This document shows, piece by piece, positions 18,575 through 27,662 of a DNA stretch of 61,962 bases (positions are counted from its first letter, which is position 1; each line of letters begins with the position of its first letter). Both the position numbers and the translations under genes were made by a program. The stretch is from Streptomyces phaeoluteigriseus (GTDB taxonomy: Bacteria; Actinomycetota; Actinomycetes; Streptomycetales; Streptomycetaceae): NCBI RefSeq assembly GCF_001896135.2, contig NZ_MPOH02000009.1, positions 652,423-714,384 on the forward strand, in the 5' to 3' direction. Under the pieces are notes generated by a model. It worked only from the letters and a program-made list of their open reading frames with translations. It ran no database searches and was not told the DNA's origin.

Positions 18575-19489
18575 TTAACGGTCCGGGTGAGCGCGCAGTG
18601 CGGCCACCACCCAGGCGAACTCCCGCTCGTGGCCCGCGGCGGGTTCCAGACCGTTCAGGACGGCCGACAACTCGCGGTAGCGGGCGACCCGGACATCGGC
18701 CGCCGCGGTGAGCCGGTCCAGTACGGCGGCCCGGTCGGCGTCCCCGAGGAGACCGCGCAGGACGCCGTCGGCCGCCGGGGAGTCGGGGGCGGTGCCGGCG
18801 CGAAGGGCCTCACCGGCGAGCTGGATCAGCCGGCTCATGAACCACAGGGAGGTGCCGGCGGGGACCTCGGGCCCGCGGTCGGCCGCGTTGAACTCGACCA
18901 TCGCGCGCATCAGGGTGCGGAAGTCCGGGTCCTGGATCAGCTCCGCCAGCTCCACCCAGGCGTCGACCTGTTCGGGGGTGGGGTCGTCGGGCAGGTGGGC
19001 GGTGTGGAAGCGCAGCCGGGTACGGATGTCGGGGTCGGCCGTGTCGAGGCCGTCGAAGACCTCGGCCAGGAACTCCTCGACGATCCGCCTGCGCTCGGCG
19101 GCGGACAGTCGTGCCAGCTTGTTCATCAGGGTCGTCTCCTCGGCGGTCGAGCCGCGTCGCGCCACGGTCGACAGCACCGCACGGGTCACCTTCAGCGAGC
19201 TGATCTGCGCGTCCAGGGCGCTCACGTGGGCCGCGGCGACCTGCGCGACCGTCGTCTCGCCCGCCAGCACCCGGCGCACGGCGTCCAGGCCGAGGCCCAG
19301 CTCGCGCAGGGTGCGGATCAGCTCCAGGCGGGCGACGGACTCGGCGTCGTAGAGCCGGTAGCCGCCCGCGCTGCGGGTGACCGGGGTCAGGACGCCCTCG
19401 TCGGACCAGTAGCGGATGGTGCGCACGGTCAGGCCGGTGGTCCTGGCCAGCTCGCCGATGGTGAGAAGTGCGGTGCCGTCGTCGATCAC
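18575..19489 (-). CDS. MerR family transcriptional regulator
   Basis: A regulator of about 304 residues. The MerR HTH is at the N-terminus: LTIGELARTTGLTVRTIRYWSDEGVLTPVTRSAGGYRLYDAESVARLELIRTLRELGLGLDAVRRVL. It is followed by a coiled dimerisation helix and a C-terminal domain of about 200 residues that is mostly helical and lacks metal-binding Cys, so it probably senses an organic ligand. The start is uncertain: the GTG at 19487-19489 gives the standard N-terminus but has no Shine-Dalgarno, which may mean a leaderless mRNA. It diverges from a GNAT gene 51 bp away, a likely target. Confidence 0.85.
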   Translation of the reverse strand: MIDDGTALLTIGELARTTGLTVRTIRYWSDEGVLTPVTRSAGGYRLYDAESVARLELIRTLRELGLGLDAVRRVLAGETTVAQVAAAHVSALDAQISSLKVTRAVLSTVARRGSTAEETTLMNKLARLSAAERRRIVEEFLAEVFDGLDTADPDIRTRLRFHTAHLPDDPTPEQVDAWVELAELIQDPDFRTLMRAMVEFNAADRGPEVPAGTSLWFMSRLIQLAGEALRAGTAPDSPAADGVLRGLLGDADRAAVLDRLTAAADVRVARYRELSAVLNGLEPAAGHEREFAWVVAALRAHPDR

Positions 19490-19540
19490 GTGTGTGAGTG
19501 TGGGCCTTCCAGTGGGTGGAGACTCAAGGAGCGGCACGAA

Positions 19541-20190
19541 GTGGCGAGGGGCGCTGTGGAGACGTTGCGGGACATTCTCGACGCGGCGGCGCGGGGCGTC
19601 TTCCCGCCCGCGGACGGCCGTACGACGATCGTGCCCCAGGCGTGCCGGCGGGACGCGGGCGTGCTGTCCTTCACCGCGCACTCGGTCGTGTTCACCGACG
19701 AGGACCCTGAGTGGGTGCGGGCGGCGCTGCGCGCGACCGGCTGCGACGCTCTGGCGGCGACGCTGAACGCCCGCTTCCTGACGGCGTTCATGGACCGCAC
19801 GGGCCGCCGGTCCGACACGGTCGACGCGATGGTGGTGGGCTCCCCGCTCACGGGCCGCCGGCCGTGGAACTGACGGAGATCGACGATCCGGACCATCCCC
19901 GGGTGACCAGTTCGCGCAGGCGGCGCGACGACGTGCGGGTGTGGGCGGCGGACGGCGGGGTGCTGGTCCTGGGCCGCGGGATCGCCGGACGGCTGGAGGC
20001 CGCGGTCGAGGTCGACGCGGACGTACGGCACCGGGGGCTGGGGCGGGCCCTGGTGACGGCGGCCCGGCATCTGGCCGGGGGCGAGCCGGTGTGGGCGCAG
20101 ATCTCGCCGGGGAACGCCCGCAGCATGCGGGCGTTCCAGGCGGCGGGGTACGTGCCGGTGGGGGCGGAGGCGCTGCTCACCCCCCGCTAG
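19541..20190 (+). pseudogene. GNAT-family N-acetyltransferase, broken by one frameshift
   Basis: Two frames make one protein of about 216 residues. Part one, from GTG 19541 (AAGGAG 9 nt upstream), runs to VVGSPLTG. Part two continues PPAVELTEIDDPDHPRV and carries the acetyl-CoA-binding GNAT core: GVLVLGRGIAGRLEAAVEVDADVRHRGLGRALVTAARHL, with HRGLGRAL as motif A, then QISPGNARSMRAFQAAGYVPVGAEALL. One extra C at about 19855 (gggcc to gggccc) restores the frame. This looks like a run-length sequencing error. Divergent from the MerR gene. The substrate is unknown. Confidence 0.78.
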
Positions 20191-20206
20191 CCGGTGGCGG
20201 GACGGA

Positions 20207-20833
20207 TCAGTGCCAGGCCTCGTAGTGCGGGTTGCTCTCGCAGCCGCTCATGTTCTCGACCTTGGTGGTCTTGTTCACCGGGCAGACGCCGATGATGTAC
20301 TTCCGGTCGACGCCGCCGGGGAAGGCGACCTCTACCTGGTCGGCCCATTTGTGGGTGTCGCCGATCGTCCTGTTGACGTCGATGCCGCCGGGGGCGTCGA
20401 TGTAGTAGTTGTAGCCGGACTTCCACCACGTCTTGTAGAGGTCGTGGTCGTACGTCGTGGACACGTAGGGGGAGGGCTGGTTGACCAGGACGTACTTCTC
20501 GATGTCGTACTGCCCGTTCACCACGTCCCTGGGGTGGAAGCCCTCCTTGAAGACGATCTCCGGGCCGCGGCCGTCGCTGCGGTAGAGGGTGCCGCAGGTG
20601 GTGCGCCAGACCGGGGCGGGGGTGATCCGGCCGAGGTCGACGTCGCGGTTGACGGCGGCCTTGAGCTTGTCGTCGAACTGGGGGCAGGCCGGCGCCGCCT
20701 TGGCCGGGGCGGCGGCCGGGGCGGTGGTGGAGGCGGTGGAAACGGTGGCCGCCGAGGTGGCGAGGACGGCGGCGAGGGAGAGGGTGGCGGCAGCGGCCCG
20801 GCGACGCAGACGAGTTGTGATCATGCGGGGCAC
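20207..20833 (-). CDS. Secreted ADP-ribosyltransferase, ScARP/pierisin type
   Basis: A 208-residue secreted protein with a signal peptide of about 40 residues (RLRRRAAAATLSLAAVLATSAATV) and a mono-ADP-ribosyltransferase fold. Motifs in order are the NAD-binding Arg in TLYRSDGRGPEIVFKEGF, the STS-type strand in YVSTTYDHD, and the catalytic QxE in ADQVEVAFPGG. The sequence closely resembles ScARP of S. coelicolor and Scabin of S. scabies, which modify guanine bases or nucleosides rather than proteins. Two Cys pairs (PACPQF/RTTCGT and GVCPV/SGCES) fit extracellular disulfides. Start GTG 20833, or ATG three codons later. No immunity gene is evident next to it, as expected for a secreted toxin. 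Confidence 0.9.
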   Translation of the reverse strand: MPRMITTRLRRRAAAATLSLAAVLATSAATVSTASTTAPAAAPAKAAPACPQFDDKLKAAVNRDVDLGRITPAPVWRTTCGTLYRSDGRGPEIVFKEGFHPRDVVNGQYDIEKYVLVNQPSPYVSTTYDHDLYKTWWKSGYNYYIDAPGGIDVNRTIGDTHKWADQVEVAFPGGVDRKYIIGVCPVNKTTKVENMSGCESNPHYEAWH

Positions 20834-20930
20834 GATCCCGCTTCCGGGGCGGCCGGTTGTGGATCATCACCCGTTGGCGGCGTGTCCGCTGACCGACCGT
20901 CAACACGGCTGCGGCCAAAGGCGGATGCCC

Positions 20931-23180
20931 TCAGGACGTCACCCTGAGGAGGAGCACCGAACGGGCCGGGACCGTCACCCCCGTCCCCGCCCGGTGCGTG
21001 ACCGCCGGGGCGGTCGTCTGGTCCTCGCGGGAGGTGTCCACCACGACCTCGTAGCGGTCCGCCCACGGGGGGCCCGGCAGGACGAAGTCCGCCGGGCGGT
21101 CCCCCGCGTGCAGCAGGGCGAGGAAGCTGTCGTCCGTGATCGGGGTGCCGCGTTCGTCGCGGCCGGGGATGTCCCGGCCGGAGAGGTACATGCCGAGCGT
21201 CGCCGCGGGCGCGTACCAGTCCCGTTCCGTCATCTCGGTGCCGCGCGCCGTGAACCAGGCCAGGTCGCGCAGCCCGTCCACCGAGTGGGCCCGGCCGGAG
21301 AAGAACGCCCGGCGGCGCAGGACGGGGTGGCGGTGGCGCAGGGCGATCAGGCGGGCGGTCAGGTCGTACAGCGCCTTCCAGCCGGGGTCCTCCAGCAGGG
21401 TCCAGTCCAGCCAGCTGATCTCGTTGTCCTGGCAGTACGCGTTGTTGTTGCCGCCCTGGGTGCGGCCCAGTTCGTCGCCCGCGACCAGCATCGGCACGCC
21501 CGTCGACAGCAGCAGGGTGGTGGTCAGGTTGCGCAGTTGCCGCCGCCGCAGCGCGCGCACCCGCTCGTCGTCCGTCTCGCCCTCGGCGCCGCAGTTCCAG
21601 GAGCGGTTGTCGTCCGTGCCGTCCCGGTTGCCCTCGCCGTTGGCCTCGTTGTGCTTGCGCTCGTAGGAGACGAGGTCGCGCAGGGTGAAGCCGTCGTGGG
21701 CCGTGACGAAGTTGACGGAGGCGTAGGGGCGCCGGCCGCCCCAGGCGTACAGGTCGCTGGAGCCCGACAGGCGGTAGCCCATCTCGCGGACGTCCGGCAG
21801 GGCGTGCCGCCAGAAGTCCCGTACGGCGTTGCGGTAGCGGTCGTTCCACTCCGTCCACAGCGGGGGGAACGCGCCCACCTGGTAGCCGCCCGAGCCCACG
21901 TCCCAGGGTTCCGCGATCAGCTTCACCCGGCGCAGCACCGGGTCCTGGGCGATCACCGCGAGGAACGGCGACAGCATGTCCACGTCGTGCATGGACCGGG
22001 CGAGGGCGGCGGCCAGGTCGAAGCGGAAGCCGTCGACGCCCATCTCGGTGACCCAGTAGCGCAGCGAGTCAGTGATCAGGCGCAGTACGTGCGGCTGGAC
22101 CACGTGCAGGGTGTTGCCGCAGCCCGTGTAGTCGGCGTACCGGCGGGCGTCCGACTGGAGCCGGTAGTAGCCGCGGTTGTCGATGCCCTTCAGGGACAGC
22201 ATCGGGCCCAGCTCGCCCGCTTCCGCGGTGTGGTTGTAGACCACGTCGAGGATGACCTCGATGCCGGCCGCGTGCAGCGCGCGCACCATCCGCTTGAACT
22301 CGCCGACCTGTTCCCCGGTCGTCCCGGCGGAGGCATATCCGGCGTGCGGGGCGAAGTAGCCGATGGAGTTGTAGCCCCAGTAGTTGCGCAGTCCCCGGCG
22401 CAGCAGATGGTCCTCGTGGGCGAACTGGTGGACCGGGAGCAGTTCGACGGCCGTGACGCCGAGGTTCACCAGGTGCTCGATCGCGGCCGGGTGCGCCAGG
22501 CCGGCGTAGGTGCCGCGCAGTTCCTCGGGGATGCCGGGGTGCCGCATGGTGAAGCCGCGCACGTGCAGCTCATAGATGACCGAGTCCGCCCAGGGGGTCT
22601 TGGGGCGGCGGTCGTCGGCCCAGTCGTCGTCGTCGTGGACGACGACGCCCTTGGGGACGTACGGCGCGGAGTCCCGTTCGTCGCGGACGGTGTCGGCGAC
22701 GTGCTGCTGCGGCCAGTCGCGGACGTGCCCGTACACCTCGGGCGGCAGCCGGCTGTAGTCATTGCCCTTGGCGCCGTCCACGGCGCGGGCGTACGGGTCG
22801 AGGAGCAGCTTCGCCGGGTTCCAGCGGGCGCCGGTCCACGGGTCCCAGCGGCCGTGCACCCGGTAGCCGTAGCGCTGGCCGGGCATCACGCCGGGCACGA
22901 AGCCGTGCCAGATCTCGTGCGTGAGTTCGGTCAGCCGGGCGCGGGTCTCACGGCCCTGTTCGTCGAAGAGGCACAGCTCGACGGCCTCCGCGCCGCCCGC
23001 CCACAGGGCGAAGTTGGTGCCGGCGACGCCGTCGGGGCCGACCCGGAAGCGGGCGCCGAGCGGCATGGAGGCGCCGGGCCACACGGGCACGCCGGGCGTC
23101 CTTCGCGGTGCCCTGTTCACGACGGCGGACGCGGCGGGGCGCTCCTCCGCCACCGCCTCCTGCTCGGCTGCGCTGGACAC
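20931..23180 (-). CDS. glgX: Glycogen debranching enzyme GlgX
   Basis: A 749-residue GH13 isoamylase-type enzyme that cuts alpha-1,6 branches of limit dextrin. The N-terminal CBM48-like region is MPLGARFRVGPDGVAGTNFALWAGGAEAVELCLF. The catalytic (beta/alpha)8 barrel shows VIYELHVRGFT, GVTAVELLPVHQF and VILDVVYNHTAE, the nucleophile in VDGFRFDLAAAL, the acid/base Glu in VKLIAEPWD, and the third Asp in NFVTAHDGFTLRDL. It then has the GlgX-specific NNNAYCQDNEISWLDW. Complete length. It acts with GlgP (further right) in glycogen breakdown. Start ATG 23180. Confidence 0.95.
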   Translation of the reverse strand: MSSAAEQEAVAEERPAASAVVNRAPRRTPGVPVWPGASMPLGARFRVGPDGVAGTNFALWAGGAEAVELCLFDEQGRETRARLTELTHEIWHGFVPGVMPGQRYGYRVHGRWDPWTGARWNPAKLLLDPYARAVDGAKGNDYSRLPPEVYGHVRDWPQQHVADTVRDERDSAPYVPKGVVVHDDDDWADDRRPKTPWADSVIYELHVRGFTMRHPGIPEELRGTYAGLAHPAAIEHLVNLGVTAVELLPVHQFAHEDHLLRRGLRNYWGYNSIGYFAPHAGYASAGTTGEQVGEFKRMVRALHAAGIEVILDVVYNHTAEAGELGPMLSLKGIDNRGYYRLQSDARRYADYTGCGNTLHVVQPHVLRLITDSLRYWVTEMGVDGFRFDLAAALARSMHDVDMLSPFLAVIAQDPVLRRVKLIAEPWDVGSGGYQVGAFPPLWTEWNDRYRNAVRDFWRHALPDVREMGYRLSGSSDLYAWGGRRPYASVNFVTAHDGFTLRDLVSYERKHNEANGEGNRDGTDDNRSWNCGAEGETDDERVRALRRRQLRNLTTTLLLSTGVPMLVAGDELGRTQGGNNNAYCQDNEISWLDWTLLEDPGWKALYDLTARLIALRHRHPVLRRRAFFSGRAHSVDGLRDLAWFTARGTEMTERDWYAPAATLGMYLSGRDIPGRDERGTPITDDSFLALLHAGDRPADFVLPGPPWADRYEVVVDTSREDQTTAPAVTHRAGTGVTVPARSVLLLRVTS

Positions 23181-23333
23181 CGTTCAGCCTCCCGCGGCTC
23201 ATGGCACGACGCGGGTCCGGGGCGTACGGCGTCCCGGCCGCTGCTCCCCTTGGCGTCGTCCTCCCCCCTGTTCTGCCCAGCCCGTGCCTCGCACTCACGT
23301 TTCCCCGGACCGGGGCCCGTCGTTGGGTACCGC

Positions 23334-24578
23334 GTGAGGCACGTAACTGGGCGCGCACGGCGCGCGGGGGTCGCACTGGCCGCCGTACTGACATGGGCAG
23401 GACTGCTGGCGGGAGCCGCCGGATGCAGCGGGGACGGCCGGAGCGGGCTGGACCGGGTGCTGGGCAAACCCCCGGCACCCGAGGACGCCATCCGGATCAC
23501 TCCACGGGACGGCGCGAGGGAGGTGCGCCCGAACCAGGCGCTGCGGGTCCGCGTGCCGGACGGGCGGCTGGAGTCGGTGAAGGTCGTCAGGTCGCAGGAC
23601 GCGCAGGAGGCCGAGGTGCCGGGCCGGATCTCCGCGGACGGCCGCAGCTGGAGTCCGCGGGACGGCCGGCTCGCGCTCGCCGCCCGCTACGAGGTCGACG
23701 CGGTCGCGGTGGACGGCGACGGGCACCGCTCGGCCCGGCACACCACGTTCACGACGCACGTCCCCGAGGAGCGGTTCATCGGCTATGTCACGCCCGAGAA
23801 CCGGGCGACGGTCGGCACCGGGATGATCGTGTCCCTGGAGTTCAACCGGGAGATCGAGAACCGGGCCGCCGTCGAGCGGGCCGTCCGCGTGACCGCCGAC
23901 CCGGCCGTCGAGGTCCGCCCGCACTGGTTCGGCACGTCCCGGCTCGACTTCCGTCCCGAGCACTACTGGAAGCCGGGCACCCGCGTCACCGTCTCCCTGC
24001 GCTTCCGGGACGTCGAGGGCGCGCCCGGCGTCTACGGGCTCCAGCACCGGACGTTCTCCTTCGACGTCGGCCGTCACCAGGTCTCCGTCGTCGACGCCGC
24101 CGAACACACCATGCGGGTGCGGCGCGAGGGTGAGTTGCTCGCCACCGTGCCCATCACCGCGGGGGCACCGAAGACGACGACGTACAACGGCAAGATGGTG
24201 GTCACGGAGATGCTCGACGTGACCCGGATGAACGGCGCCACGGTCGGCTTCAAGAAGAAGAACGGCAAGGGCGAGTACGACATCCCGGACGTGCCGCACG
24301 CCATGCGGCTGACCGAGTCCGGCACCTTCCTGCACGGCAACTACTGGGCGTCCCCGGAGGCCTTCGGCCGGGTCAACCTGAGCCACGGCTGCGTGGGCCT
24401 CAGGGACGTGAAGGGCGGCGGCGCCGACACGCCCGCGGGCTGGTTCTTCGACCGCAGTCTCATCGGTGACGTCGTCGAGGTGGTCCGCAGCGAGGACAAG
24501 ACGGTCGCCCCCGACAACGGGCTCGGCGGCTGGAACATGAACTGGAGGGAATGGACCGCCGGCAGCGCGGTGAACTGA
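23334..24578 (+). CDS. L,D-transpeptidase lipoprotein (Ig-like plus YkuD), copy 1
   Basis: A 414-residue cell-wall enzyme that makes 3-3 peptidoglycan crosslinks. It has a lipoprotein signal ending LLAGAAGC, two Ig-like segments (about residues 45-135 and 140-240; the second holds VRPHWFGTSRLDFRPEHYWKPGTRV), and a YkuD catalytic domain with DVPHAMRLTESGTFLHGNYW and the active-site Cys in NLSHGCVGLRD. The C-terminus, WNMNWREW, is typical of actinobacterial Ldts. The GTG at 23334 has only a weak ribosome-binding site. It diverges from glgX. A paralogue follows 156 bp downstream. Confidence 0.92.
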   Translation: MRHVTGRARRAGVALAAVLTWAGLLAGAAGCSGDGRSGLDRVLGKPPAPEDAIRITPRDGAREVRPNQALRVRVPDGRLESVKVVRSQDAQEAEVPGRISADGRSWSPRDGRLALAARYEVDAVAVDGDGHRSARHTTFTTHVPEERFIGYVTPENRATVGTGMIVSLEFNREIENRAAVERAVRVTADPAVEVRPHWFGTSRLDFRPEHYWKPGTRVTVSLRFRDVEGAPGVYGLQHRTFSFDVGRHQVSVVDAAEHTMRVRREGELLATVPITAGAPKTTTYNGKMVVTEMLDVTRMNGATVGFKKKNGKGEYDIPDVPHAMRLTESGTFLHGNYWASPEAFGRVNLSHGCVGLRDVKGGGADTPAGWFFDRSLIGDVVEVVRSEDKTVAPDNGLGGWNMNWREWTAGSAVN

Positions 24579-24734
24579 CCTCCTGAGCGACTCTCCCCTC
24601 CCATGGTCCAACTTGGGACTGAACGGTGACATTCCGGGGTCACCAGGGCCCCTGACCATGTGGTTAATATGCGCGCAGCGCAGGGGTAGTGCCTGCGTGC
24701 GGGCCTGACGGGCCCGGGGGAGGGGAGAACGGAC

Positions 24735-25979
24735 TTGAACGTGCGACCGATATCGGGGGCATCGGTTGGCGGTCGCTCACGCGGCCGTGACAAGCGGTTG
24801 GCATTGATCGTCGGAGGGCTGCTGCTGGCCGTCACGGCCTGCGGCGGAGGCGGGGACTCCGGCTCGGGGAAGACCAAGGACGCCAAGGGCGCGGGCGCCA
24901 CGGCCGTGGCGGGCGGGCAGTCGGAGGCGGTCGTCTCGATCGCCCCGAAGGACGGCGCCAAGTCCGTCGACACCAGCGGCGTCCTCAAGGTGACGGCCGC
25001 CAAGGGCAAGCTGACCGAGGTGGTCGTCAAGGACGCCGAGGGGGCGAAGGTCGACGGCACGATCTCCGCGGACGGCGCCGGCTGGACGCCGAGCACCCAC
25101 CTGGCCGCCGCCACCAAGTACCAGGTGCACGCGGTCGCGAAGGACGCCGAGGGCCGTACGGCCGCCGAGGACGCGTCCTTCACCACGCTGACGCCGGAGA
25201 ACACCTTCGTCGGCACCTTCACGCCCGAGGACGGTTCCACGGTCGGCGTCGGCATGCCGTTCTCGGTCCGCTTCACGCGGGGCATCACCGCGCCGGACGA
25301 CGTCGAGAAGGCCATCAGGATCAAGACGGTTCCGGCCGTCGACGTGCAGGGCCACTGGTTCGGCAACGACCGCCTGGACTTCCGGCCCGAGAAGTACTGG
25401 AAGGCCGGTACCAAGGTGACGGTCGAGCTGAACCTCGACGGCGTCGAGGGCCGCAAGGGCGTCTACGGCAAGCAGTCCAAATCGGTGTCCTTCACCATCG
25501 GCCGCGACCAGGTGTCCATCGTGGACGCCAAGAAGCGCACGATGCAGGTCACCCAGGAGGGCAAGGTCGTCAAGACCATCCCGGTCACCACCGGCAAGCC
25601 CGGCTACGCCACCTGGAACGGCCAGATGGTCATCAGTGAGAAGTTCACGGTGACCCGCATGAACGGCGACACGGTCGGCTACGACGGCGAGTACGACATC
25701 AAGGACGTCCCGCACGCCATGCGGCTGACCGACTCCGGCACCTTCGTGCACGGCAACTACTGGGGCGGCGACGCCTTCGGCAACTACAACGCCAGCCACG
25801 GCTGCATCGGCCTGCGGGACGTGCGCGGCGGCTACGACAGCGGCGCGCCGGCCGCCTGGTTCTTCGACCACTCGATCACCGGCGACGTGGTGGTCGTGAA
25901 GAACTCCACCGACCCGACCGTCGAGGCGTCCAACGGCCTCAACGGCTGGAACATCCCGTGGGCGGAGTGGACCGCGTAG
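24735..25979 (+). CDS. L,D-transpeptidase lipoprotein (Ig-like plus YkuD), copy 2
   Basis: A 414-residue paralogue of the gene before it, with the same domain order: lipobox LLLAVTAC, two Ig-like domains with the shared HWFGNDRLDFRPEKYWKAGTKV block, and a YkuD domain with DVPHAMRLTDSGTFVHGNYWGG and catalytic SHGCIGLRD. The start is TTG 24735 or GTG 24741; the GGAGGGGAG about 8 nt before the TTG favours the former. It has its own upstream region and a strong terminator behind it, so it is probably transcribed independently of copy 1. Confidence 0.92.
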   Translation: MNVRPISGASVGGRSRGRDKRLALIVGGLLLAVTACGGGGDSGSGKTKDAKGAGATAVAGGQSEAVVSIAPKDGAKSVDTSGVLKVTAAKGKLTEVVVKDAEGAKVDGTISADGAGWTPSTHLAAATKYQVHAVAKDAEGRTAAEDASFTTLTPENTFVGTFTPEDGSTVGVGMPFSVRFTRGITAPDDVEKAIRIKTVPAVDVQGHWFGNDRLDFRPEKYWKAGTKVTVELNLDGVEGRKGVYGKQSKSVSFTIGRDQVSIVDAKKRTMQVTQEGKVVKTIPVTTGKPGYATWNGQMVISEKFTVTRMNGDTVGYDGEYDIKDVPHAMRLTDSGTFVHGNYWGGDAFGNYNASHGCIGLRDVRGGYDSGAPAAWFFDHSITGDVVVVKNSTDPTVEASNGLNGWNIPWAEWTA

Positions 25980-25987
25980 GTCCCGCC

Positions 25988-26032
25988 CGACGACGCCCGG
26001 TGCTGTGACCCACGGCACCGGGCCCGTCGTCG
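25988..26032 (+). terminator. Terminator after the second L,D-transpeptidase
   Basis: A long inverted repeat beginning 9 bp after the stop: left arm cgacgacgcccggtgc (25988-26003) against right arm gcaccgggcccgtcgtcg (26015-26032) with a small bulge, loop about 11 nt. It is followed by ttagtg with no T-run. Confidence 0.85.
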
Positions 26033-26056
26033 TTAGTGCCCGTTAACCTGCTGCGC

Positions 26057-26824
26057 ATGACCGTGAATCTCGAAGTCGCCGAGGGCGTCGGCACGCTGCG
26101 CCTGGACCGCCCGCCCATGAACGCGCTGAACGTCGCCACGCAGGACAGGCTCAAGGAACTCGCCGAGGAGGCGGGCCGCCGTGAGGACGTGCGGGCCGTC
26201 GTCCTGTACGGCGGCGAGAAGGTGTTCGCGGCGGGCGCGGACATCAAGGAGATGCAGCCGATGGACCACACGGCGATGGTGCTGCGCGCCCGCGCCCTCC
26301 AGGACGCCTTCACGGCGGTGGCCCGCATTCCCAAGCCGGTGGTGGCGGCCGTGACCGGTTACGCACTGGGCGGCGGCTGCGAACTGGCGCTCTGCGCCGA
26401 CTTCCGCATCGCCGCGGACAACGCGAAGCTGGGCCAGCCGGAGATCCTGCTCGGCCTGATCCCGGGCGCGGGCGGCACCCAGCGGCTGTCCCGGCTGATC
26501 GGCCCGTCCAAGGCGAAGGACCTGATCTTCACCGGCCGTACGGTGCGGGCGGACGAGGCGCTGACGCTGGGTCTGGTGGACCGGGTCGTCCCGGCCGCCG
26601 AGGTGTACGCGCAGGCCCACGCGTGGGCGGCGAAGCTGGCGCAGGGTCCGGCGATCGCGCTGAGGGCGGCCAAGGAGTCGATCGACACGGGCCTGGAGAC
26701 GGACATCGAGACCGGCCTCGCGGTGGAGCGGAACTGGTTCGCGGGCCTCTTCGCGACCGCCGACCGGGAGAGCGGCATGCGCAGTTTCGTGGAGGAGGGG
26801 CCGGGCAAGGCGAAGTTCCGGTGA
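26057..26824 (+). CDS. Enoyl-CoA hydratase/isomerase family protein
   Basis: A 255-residue crotonase-fold enzyme, hydrating 2-enoyl-CoA in fatty acid oxidation or a related acyl-CoA reaction. It shows LRLDRPPMNALN, the oxyanion-hole AAGADIKEM and YALGGGCELALCADFRIAA, and the catalytic Glu in LGQPEILLGLIPGAGGTQRLSRLIG, all as in genuine hydratases. The ATG at 26057 gives MTVNLEVAEG; a GTG at 26036 would add seven residues. Very little leader lies between the preceding terminator and this start. Single gene. Confidence 0.9.
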   Translation: MTVNLEVAEGVGTLRLDRPPMNALNVATQDRLKELAEEAGRREDVRAVVLYGGEKVFAAGADIKEMQPMDHTAMVLRARALQDAFTAVARIPKPVVAAVTGYALGGGCELALCADFRIAADNAKLGQPEILLGLIPGAGGTQRLSRLIGPSKAKDLIFTGRTVRADEALTLGLVDRVVPAAEVYAQAHAWAAKLAQGPAIALRAAKESIDTGLETDIETGLAVERNWFAGLFATADRESGMRSFVEEGPGKAKFR

Positions 26825-27158
26825 CGCCGCGCTCCTGGCTCCGCCGGGCGGGCCCGATGAGACTCGTCTCGCCGGACCAGCGCGAAAACCCCTGCCGTTG
26901 ACAGGGCGTCTCACCCGGGTCCCTCGATGGGGCGGTTCACGGGAACCTTAAGGCCGCCTCAAGCCTGCCGCGTCGAGGGCGCCCGGCGACTGTCCGGAAC
27001 TGTCCCCACACCAGCCGTCGTCGCAGGCCAGCCGGGCTGCACCCGACTCCGGACCGGCTCAGGCACATGCCGCTCCACCCATACGGAATGGTCGCTTCCG
27101 GGGGGCGTATTCCCCCGGAACGGCCCCGTGGGAAGTCCCGGGCCGCCATGATGGGGGC
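26825..27158. other. Intergenic region with nothing certain
   Basis: A gap of 334 bp with no credible gene on either strand. A TTGACA hexamer occurs at 26898-26903, but no acceptable -10 box lies 16-19 bp downstream, so I do not call a promoter. The stretch presumably holds the promoter of the following ATPase gene. Confidence 0.4.
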
Positions 27159-27662
27159 ATGGCGGGGCTGGAGGGTATCGAACAGCCGCGGGGGCACGAG
27201 CGTGTGGCCGCGGCACGCTGGTCGCCTGCGGCCGAGGACGAACAGGCGCTCAGAGCCCTGGAGTTGTTCGGCGACCCCACGGAGACCGAGATCCAGTTGC
27301 CGTCCCGCCCCGAATCCGCCGCCACGGCCCGGCGTCTCACCCAGGTCGTCGTCCTGCGCCGCTGGCAGCTCAGCCCCAAGATGACCGAGGACGCCGTCTT
27401 ACTCGTCTCGGAACTCGTCGGCAACGCCGTACGCCACACCGGTGCCCGCGTCTTCGGCCTGCGCATGCGCAGGCGGCGCGGCTGGATCCGGGTCGAGGTC
27501 CGAGACCCCTCACGAGGGCTGCCCTGTCTGATGCCGGTCCAGGAGATGGACGTCAGCGGCCGGGGGCTGTTCCTCGTCGACAAACTGTCCGACCGCTGGG
27601 GCGTCGACCTGCTGCCCCGTGGGAAGACGACCTGGTTCGAGATGCGGGTGGCCGACCGCTGA
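27159..27662 (+). CDS. Anti-sigma-type histidine-kinase-like ATPase with a TTA codon
   Basis: A 167-residue RsbW/SpoIIAB-like protein, the large Streptomyces family of free-standing HATPase domains that act as anti-sigma factors or related switches. The N-box is SELVGNAVRHTG, the G1-like box is VEVRDPSRGLP, and the G2 box is GRGLFLVDKLSDRWG. The first 50 residues are variable. Codon 81 (27399-27401) is TTA, the rare Leu codon read by the bldA tRNA, so translation should depend on developmental state. It is a single gene upstream of the ABC exporter block. Confidence 0.88.
   Translation: MAGLEGIEQPRGHERVAAARWSPAAEDEQALRALELFGDPTETEIQLPSRPESAATARRLTQVVVLRRWQLSPKMTEDAVLLVSELVGNAVRHTGARVFGLRMRRRRGWIRVEVRDPSRGLPCLMPVQEMDVSGRGLFLVDKLSDRWGVDLLPRGKTTWFEMRVADR

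Noticed and set aside
20589..24578. A single plus-strand open frame of over 1,300 codons across the glgX region
   Set aside because: Its first two thirds are antisense to glgX and show only compositional repeats; just the end from 23334 is a real gene (L,D-transpeptidase).
26898..26921. Promoter with a TTGACA -35 box
   Set aside because: No plausible -10 hexamer lies 16-19 bp downstream, and the next gene starts more than 230 bp away.
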